Source of the DNA: Meridianimarinicoccus marinus
GTDB lineage: Bacteria > Pseudomonadota > Alphaproteobacteria > Rhodobacterales > Rhodobacteraceae
DNA: 64,000 bases
NCBI RefSeq assembly: GCF_040689105.1
Contig: NZ_JBFBVU010000008.1
Span: 1-64,000, forward strand
Reading direction: 5' to 3'
This document shows, piece by piece, positions 60,583 to 64,000 of the stretch; the stretch's first letter is position 1, and each line of letters begins with the position of its first letter. The translations under genes were made by a program, and so were the position numbers. The notes beneath the pieces were generated by a model, which ran no database searches, was not told the origin of the DNA, and saw nothing but the letters and a program-made list of their open reading frames with translations.

Positions 60583-61923
60583 TCAGCGATCTATGGGCAG
60601 ACCGCTGGGCACCCGGTCGGGAATGCCCAGACGACCGCCGAGCGCAACAGGGTCTTCAAGAGCGGTCAGAAAGGCCAACAGCGCGTCCAGTTCGGATGTG
60701 GTCAGGGACACCGGTAGCAAAGTGGCCCGTGCCGCAATCTCGGCACTGGCCGCCAGATCGTCGAGGATGCGCCAATCCGAAGCCCCGGGCAGATCGGGCA
60801 GCACCGCCTGCGACCGGTCATAGCCCGCGATGGCGGTCGCCGGGTCAAGATGCGCCGACAGGAAGGCCCGCAAATCCGAAAAGGCCCCGGCGTGCCCCCA
60901 AGGCCCTGTGCGGGTGACGTTGCGCAGGCTGGGCGTGCGGAAGGCATACAAGGCATCCGCATCACCCGTCACCCGGAAGCGGCCTTCGTCGCGGGCATGG
61001 TCTTCAAACCGCGCCGCCTTGCCGGGGCCAAGCTGCGGCTGGCCCATGGCGTGAAACCCGTGGTCGGTCAGCAGCGGGCCGGTGTGGCAGGTGCCGCACC
61101 CGGCCTTGCCATAGAACAGCGCCAGGCCGTCGGCGGCCGCGCCCTGAAACGGGGCCGCGCCGCGCAGATGGGCGTCGAAGGGGCTGGTGTCGCTACGCCA
61201 CTCGAAGGCCATGAACTCGGCCACCGCGTTCGAGATGTCGGCAAACGCAATGCCCCGCGACACGGTCTCGGGATAGGCGTCGGCAAAGCCCGTTTCATAG
61301 GCGGGAAGGGCCGCCACGCGGGCGGCGATCAGGTCCCAGGCGCCGCCCGGTCCGGTGATGAGCCCCTGCCGCACCGCGCGGCTGACTTCGTTCTCGGAAT
61401 AATGCCCGGCCATCTCGTCTGGACTGAGTACCGGAAACATGGTCTGCGCCGACAGGATGCCCGAAAACCCGGTGACCATCTCGTCCTCAAGCGGCGTGCG
61501 AAAGCCGGCCTTGCGGGTCGGGTCGACCTCGATCCGGCCATCGTGGAACAGGACCGTGATTTCGCGCGCGCCCATGTTGAACAGCGCCGGCGCGTTGCGC
61601 GGGATACGTTGCTCGGGCGGGTTGGCGGGATCGACGCGCCGGTCGGGGCCAAGCCCCTGCCCGCCCTCGCCCAGCGACAGGCTGACCCCGTCGCCGGTGG
61701 CGAACTTCGGATGGTGACAGGTGGCACAAGAAATGTTGCGGTTGCCCGACAGGATCGGATCGTAGAACAGCAGCCGCCCAACCTCGACGGCGGCCCGGTT
61801 CACCGGCAGATAATCGGCGTCGGACAGCGGCGTGGGCAGCGGATCGGCAGCGGCGGCTCCGACCCCGAGGATCAGCGCCAGCACCGGACGTCCGCCGCCC
61901 CACTTCCGCTGCAAGGGGCTCAC
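60583..61923 (-). CDS. Diheme cytochrome c peroxidase / MauG-like protein
   Basis: A 446-residue protein of the bacterial cytochrome c peroxidase/MauG superfamily. An N-terminal signal peptide (~1-26, ending AAAA-DP) sends it to the periplasm. Two c-type heme motifs are CATCH (C66, C69, H70) and CGTCH (C276, C279, H280), about the family's usual separation. The start is GTG at 61923, overlapping the stop of the alcohol dehydrogenase gene (GTGA). Family members reduce hydrogen peroxide or oxidise partner proteins (MauG, MbnH). Which applies is unknown. Confidence 0.85.
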   Translation of the reverse strand: MSPLQRKWGGGRPVLALILGVGAAAADPLPTPLSDADYLPVNRAAVEVGRLLFYDPILSGNRNISCATCHHPKFATGDGVSLSLGEGGQGLGPDRRVDPANPPEQRIPRNAPALFNMGAREITVLFHDGRIEVDPTRKAGFRTPLEDEMVTGFSGILSAQTMFPVLSPDEMAGHYSENEVSRAVRQGLITGPGGAWDLIAARVAALPAYETGFADAYPETVSRGIAFADISNAVAEFMAFEWRSDTSPFDAHLRGAAPFQGAAADGLALFYGKAGCGTCHTGPLLTDHGFHAMGQPQLGPGKAARFEDHARDEGRFRVTGDADALYAFRTPSLRNVTRTGPWGHAGAFSDLRAFLSAHLDPATAIAGYDRSQAVLPDLPGASDWRILDDLAASAEIAARATLLPVSLTTSELDALLAFLTALEDPVALGGRLGIPDRVPSGLPIDR

Positions 61924-63065
61924 ATCAAGGCTTCGAACAGCGCGCGGGTGTTTTCCGCCGTCATCTCGACCGGATTGCCGCCGACCGAAGGGTCGCGCAG
62001 GGCATCCGCAGTCAGCCGGTCCAGATCGGGGTCGGTGACGCCCAGGGCGGTCAGTGTCGCAGGAATGCCGAGCGTTGCATTCAGATCGGCGACGAACGCC
62101 ATGAACCCGTCATAGCCGCCGTCGATGCCCAGATAGGCGGCGGCGCGGCTGATAACCTCTTCCGTGGCGGGGCGGTTGAACTTCAGCACCTCGACCATGC
62201 AGACCGCGTTGGTGGTGCCGTGATGGGTGTGGTGGTGTGCGCCGATGGGGTGGCTCAGCGCATGGATCGCGCCCAGACCCTTTTGGAAGGCCGTGGCCCC
62301 GATCGCGGCCGCCGACATCATATGCGCGCGCGCCTCTAGGTCGGCGCCTTCGGCATAGGCGCGCGGCAGATATTCCTTGACCAGCCGCATCCCTTCCAAT
62401 GCCATGCCCTGCGACATCGGGTGATAGTGCGGCGAGCAATAGGCCTCCAGACAATGGGCGAAGGCGTCCATGCCGGTCCCGGCGGTGATCGCGGGCGGCA
62501 TGCCGACAGTCAGTTCCGGGTCGCAGATTACCTGAACCGGCAGCATTTTCGGGTGGAAGATGATCTTCTTCTCGGCGGCCTCTTCATTGGTGATGACGCC
62601 GGCGCGCCCCACTTCCGACCCGGTCCCGGCGGTGGTGGGCACCGCCACCACGGGCGCGATGGCCGCGGCATCGGCGCGAGTCCACCAGTCGCCGATATCC
62701 TCGAAATCCCACAAGGGGCGGGTCTGTCCGGCCTGGAAGGCCACGACCTTGCCCAGATCCAGCCCCGAGCCGCCACCAAAGGCGATCACCCCGTCATGGC
62801 CCCCGGCCCTGTAGGCGGCGACCCCGGCCTCGACATTGGCGCCGGTGGGGTTGGGATCCACGTCCGAGAACATGGCGCGGCCCAGACCGGCGGCCTCCAT
62901 CAGGTCAAGGGTCCGGGTGGCGATCTCCAGCCCCGCCAGCCCCTTGTCGGTGACCAGCAGCGGGCGCGAGATGCCAGCAACAGCACAGGCCTCGGCGATC
63001 TCGGAGATCCGTCCGGCGCCGAAACGGATGGCAGTGGGGTAGGACCAGTTGGCAACCGGGCTCAT
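61920..63065 (-). CDS. Iron-containing alcohol dehydrogenase
   Basis: A 381-residue group III alcohol dehydrogenase. NAD loop GGGSGLDLGK (~97-106). The metal site comprises the aspartate/histidines in AGTGMDAFAHCLEAY (~197-211) and HALSHPIGAHHHTHHG (~267-282). PTTAGTGSEVGRAGV is a family hallmark. Substrate unknown. It lies 3 bp after the aldehyde dehydrogenase stop and overlaps the peroxidase start by 4 bp. Confidence 0.9.
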   Translation of the reverse strand: MSPVANWSYPTAIRFGAGRISEIAEACAVAGISRPLLVTDKGLAGLEIATRTLDLMEAAGLGRAMFSDVDPNPTGANVEAGVAAYRAGGHDGVIAFGGGSGLDLGKVVAFQAGQTRPLWDFEDIGDWWTRADAAAIAPVVAVPTTAGTGSEVGRAGVITNEEAAEKKIIFHPKMLPVQVICDPELTVGMPPAITAGTGMDAFAHCLEAYCSPHYHPMSQGMALEGMRLVKEYLPRAYAEGADLEARAHMMSAAAIGATAFQKGLGAIHALSHPIGAHHHTHHGTTNAVCMVEVLKFNRPATEEVISRAAAYLGIDGGYDGFMAFVADLNATLGIPATLTALGVTDPDLDRLTADALRDPSVGGNPVEMTAENTRALFEALM

Positions 63066-63068
63066 GGC

Positions 63069-64000
63069 TCAGCCTTTCCTGAAGTGGATGGATTTCGGAC
63101 GGGTCAGGGCGTGGAAGCCCAGTACCGACAGGCCGGCGCCGTGGCCGGTGTCCTTGCAGCCGGTCCAGCACAGCGCCGGGTCAAGATAGTCGCAGCGGTT
63201 CATGAAGACCGTGCCGGACTGCAACCGGTCGGCGATGCCGCCCGCAGCCTCGGCATCACCGGTATAGATCGCCGCCGTCAGCCCGTACTGGCAGTCGTTC
63301 ATCAGCGCGATCGCCTCGTCATCATTGGCCACCGGCATGATGCCGACAACGGGTCCGAAGCTTTCCTCGCGCATGATCTCCATGTCGTGGGTCACACCGG
63401 TCAGGATCTGCGGCGACAGGTAGGCGCCGCCATCGTCGCCATCCAAGGGGTCCAAATGGGTCGTGGCGCCTGCGGCCACCGCATCGGCGATCTGGGCACG
63501 CACGGTGGCCGCGAAACGGGCGTGGGCCATCGGGCCGATGGTGTTCTCGGGATCCAGCGGGTTGCCCAGCTTGTGGGATTTCACCAGCGCGGTGCATTTC
63601 TCGACGAAAGCGTCGAACAGGCTTTCATGCACATAAATCCGTTCGATCCCGCAGCAACACTGGCCCGAGTTGAACATCGCCCCGTCCATCAGCCCCTCGA
63701 CAGCCGCATCCAGATCGGCATCGGCCCGGACATAGCCCGGATCCTTGCCGCCCAATTCAGTGCCCACCGGGGTGAATGTGCCTGCCGCCGCCCGCTCCAT
63801 CGCGCGGCCGCCGCCGACCGAGCCTGTGAAGTTCACGAAATCGAAGGCCCGCGCGGCGATCAGGCCGCTGGTGGTGTCATGATCCAGCACGACATTGACG
63901 AACACATCCTCGGGCACCCCCGCCGCATGGAAGGCTTCGGCCAGATGTTCGCCCACCAGCAGCGTTTGCGTCGCGTGCTTCAGCACCACCACGTTGCCCG
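63069..64000 (-). CDS. Aldehyde dehydrogenase, 5' end beyond the window
   Basis: The C-terminal ~310 residues of an NAD(P)-dependent aldehyde dehydrogenase; the frame is open to the right edge, so the N-terminus is missing. FVNFTGSVGGGRAM is the nucleotide-binding turn; ELGGKDPGYV holds the general-base glutamate; FNSGQCCCGIERIYV the catalytic cysteine (a run of three Cys, unusual but known in this group). EESFGPVVGIMPV is the C-terminal block. First gene seen of a leftward operon with alcohol dehydrogenase and diheme peroxidase. Confidence 0.9.
   Translation of the reverse strand, partial: GNVVVLKHATQTLLVGEHLAEAFHAAGVPEDVFVNVVLDHDTTSGLIAARAFDFVNFTGSVGGGRAMERAAAGTFTPVGTELGGKDPGYVRADADLDAAVEGLMDGAMFNSGQCCCGIERIYVHESLFDAFVEKCTALVKSHKLGNPLDPENTIGPMAHARFAATVRAQIADAVAAGATTHLDPLDGDDGGAYLSPQILTGVTHDMEIMREESFGPVVGIMPVANDDEAIALMNDCQYGLTAAIYTGDAEAAGGIADRLQSGTVFMNRCDYLDPALCWTGCKDTGHGAGLSVLGFHALTRPKSIHFRKG

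Overview
This window is high-GC chromosomal DNA from an alphaproteobacterium, most likely a marine or roseobacter-type member of the Rhodobacterales. The evidence is the combination of a B12-dependent ribonucleotide reductase, the split HisG/HisZ system, XdhC, a TauR/Tpa/Xsc taurine locus with a SoeABC-type sulfite dehydrogenase, a PutA without a ribbon-helix-helix domain paired with an Lrp-type regulator, and a giant RTX protein. Species cannot be decided from the window.

Left end (1-2030): debris of two insertion sequences (an IS3-type orfA running into the tail of an IS110-type transposase) in lower-GC DNA, ending at a tRNA-Ser(UGA) gene whose 3' end faces the debris. 2250-12370: housekeeping and amino-acid genes: nrdJ, a DUF1489 gene, hisS-hisZ-hisG with 4-bp overlaps, slyX, then gcdH divergent from two saccharopine dehydrogenase genes, which together suggest lysine breakdown to glutaryl-CoA and onward. 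12370-17400: a regulated-looking intergenic region, three tandem small secreted proteins that appear to be mutual paralogues, and dnaE.

17820-24270: xdhC followed by a BMP-type (purine nucleoside-like) ABC importer, with a voltage-gated-type cation channel gene placed between the second permease and the binding protein. 24320-30260: a CBS-pair protein, an AhpD-like protein, a dimethylglycine/sarcosine dehydrogenase-like flavoprotein, a small membrane protein, and panC-panB. 30266-36700: one gene for an RTX-repeat protein of about 2,144 residues with a helical head, a LamG-like domain and a C-terminal super-repeat. Then an SDR with a clear intrinsic terminator.

37782-51933 is the most coherent part: a taurine catabolic locus. 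TauABC imports taurine, Tpa transaminates it to sulfoacetaldehyde, Xsc cleaves this to sulfite and acetyl phosphate, and the SoeABC-like enzyme can oxidise the sulfite to sulfate. TauR is encoded in the middle, and two pairs of direct repeats with identical 23-bp spacing lie in front of tpa/tauA and xsc. Unusual pieces are a TauC permease with a periplasmic beta-rich insertion, a DUF4202 gene between tauR and xsc, and a GNAT acetyltransferase gene translationally coupled inside soeABC. No pta gene is seen next to xsc.

51967-64000: a glycerate 2-kinase, a membrane-anchored arylsulfotransferase-like protein, putA with its divergent regulator putR, an exported ASPIC/UnbV-type beta-propeller protein, and an operon (read leftward) of aldehyde dehydrogenase (cut by the window edge), iron-containing alcohol dehydrogenase and a MauG/CcpA-like diheme peroxidase.
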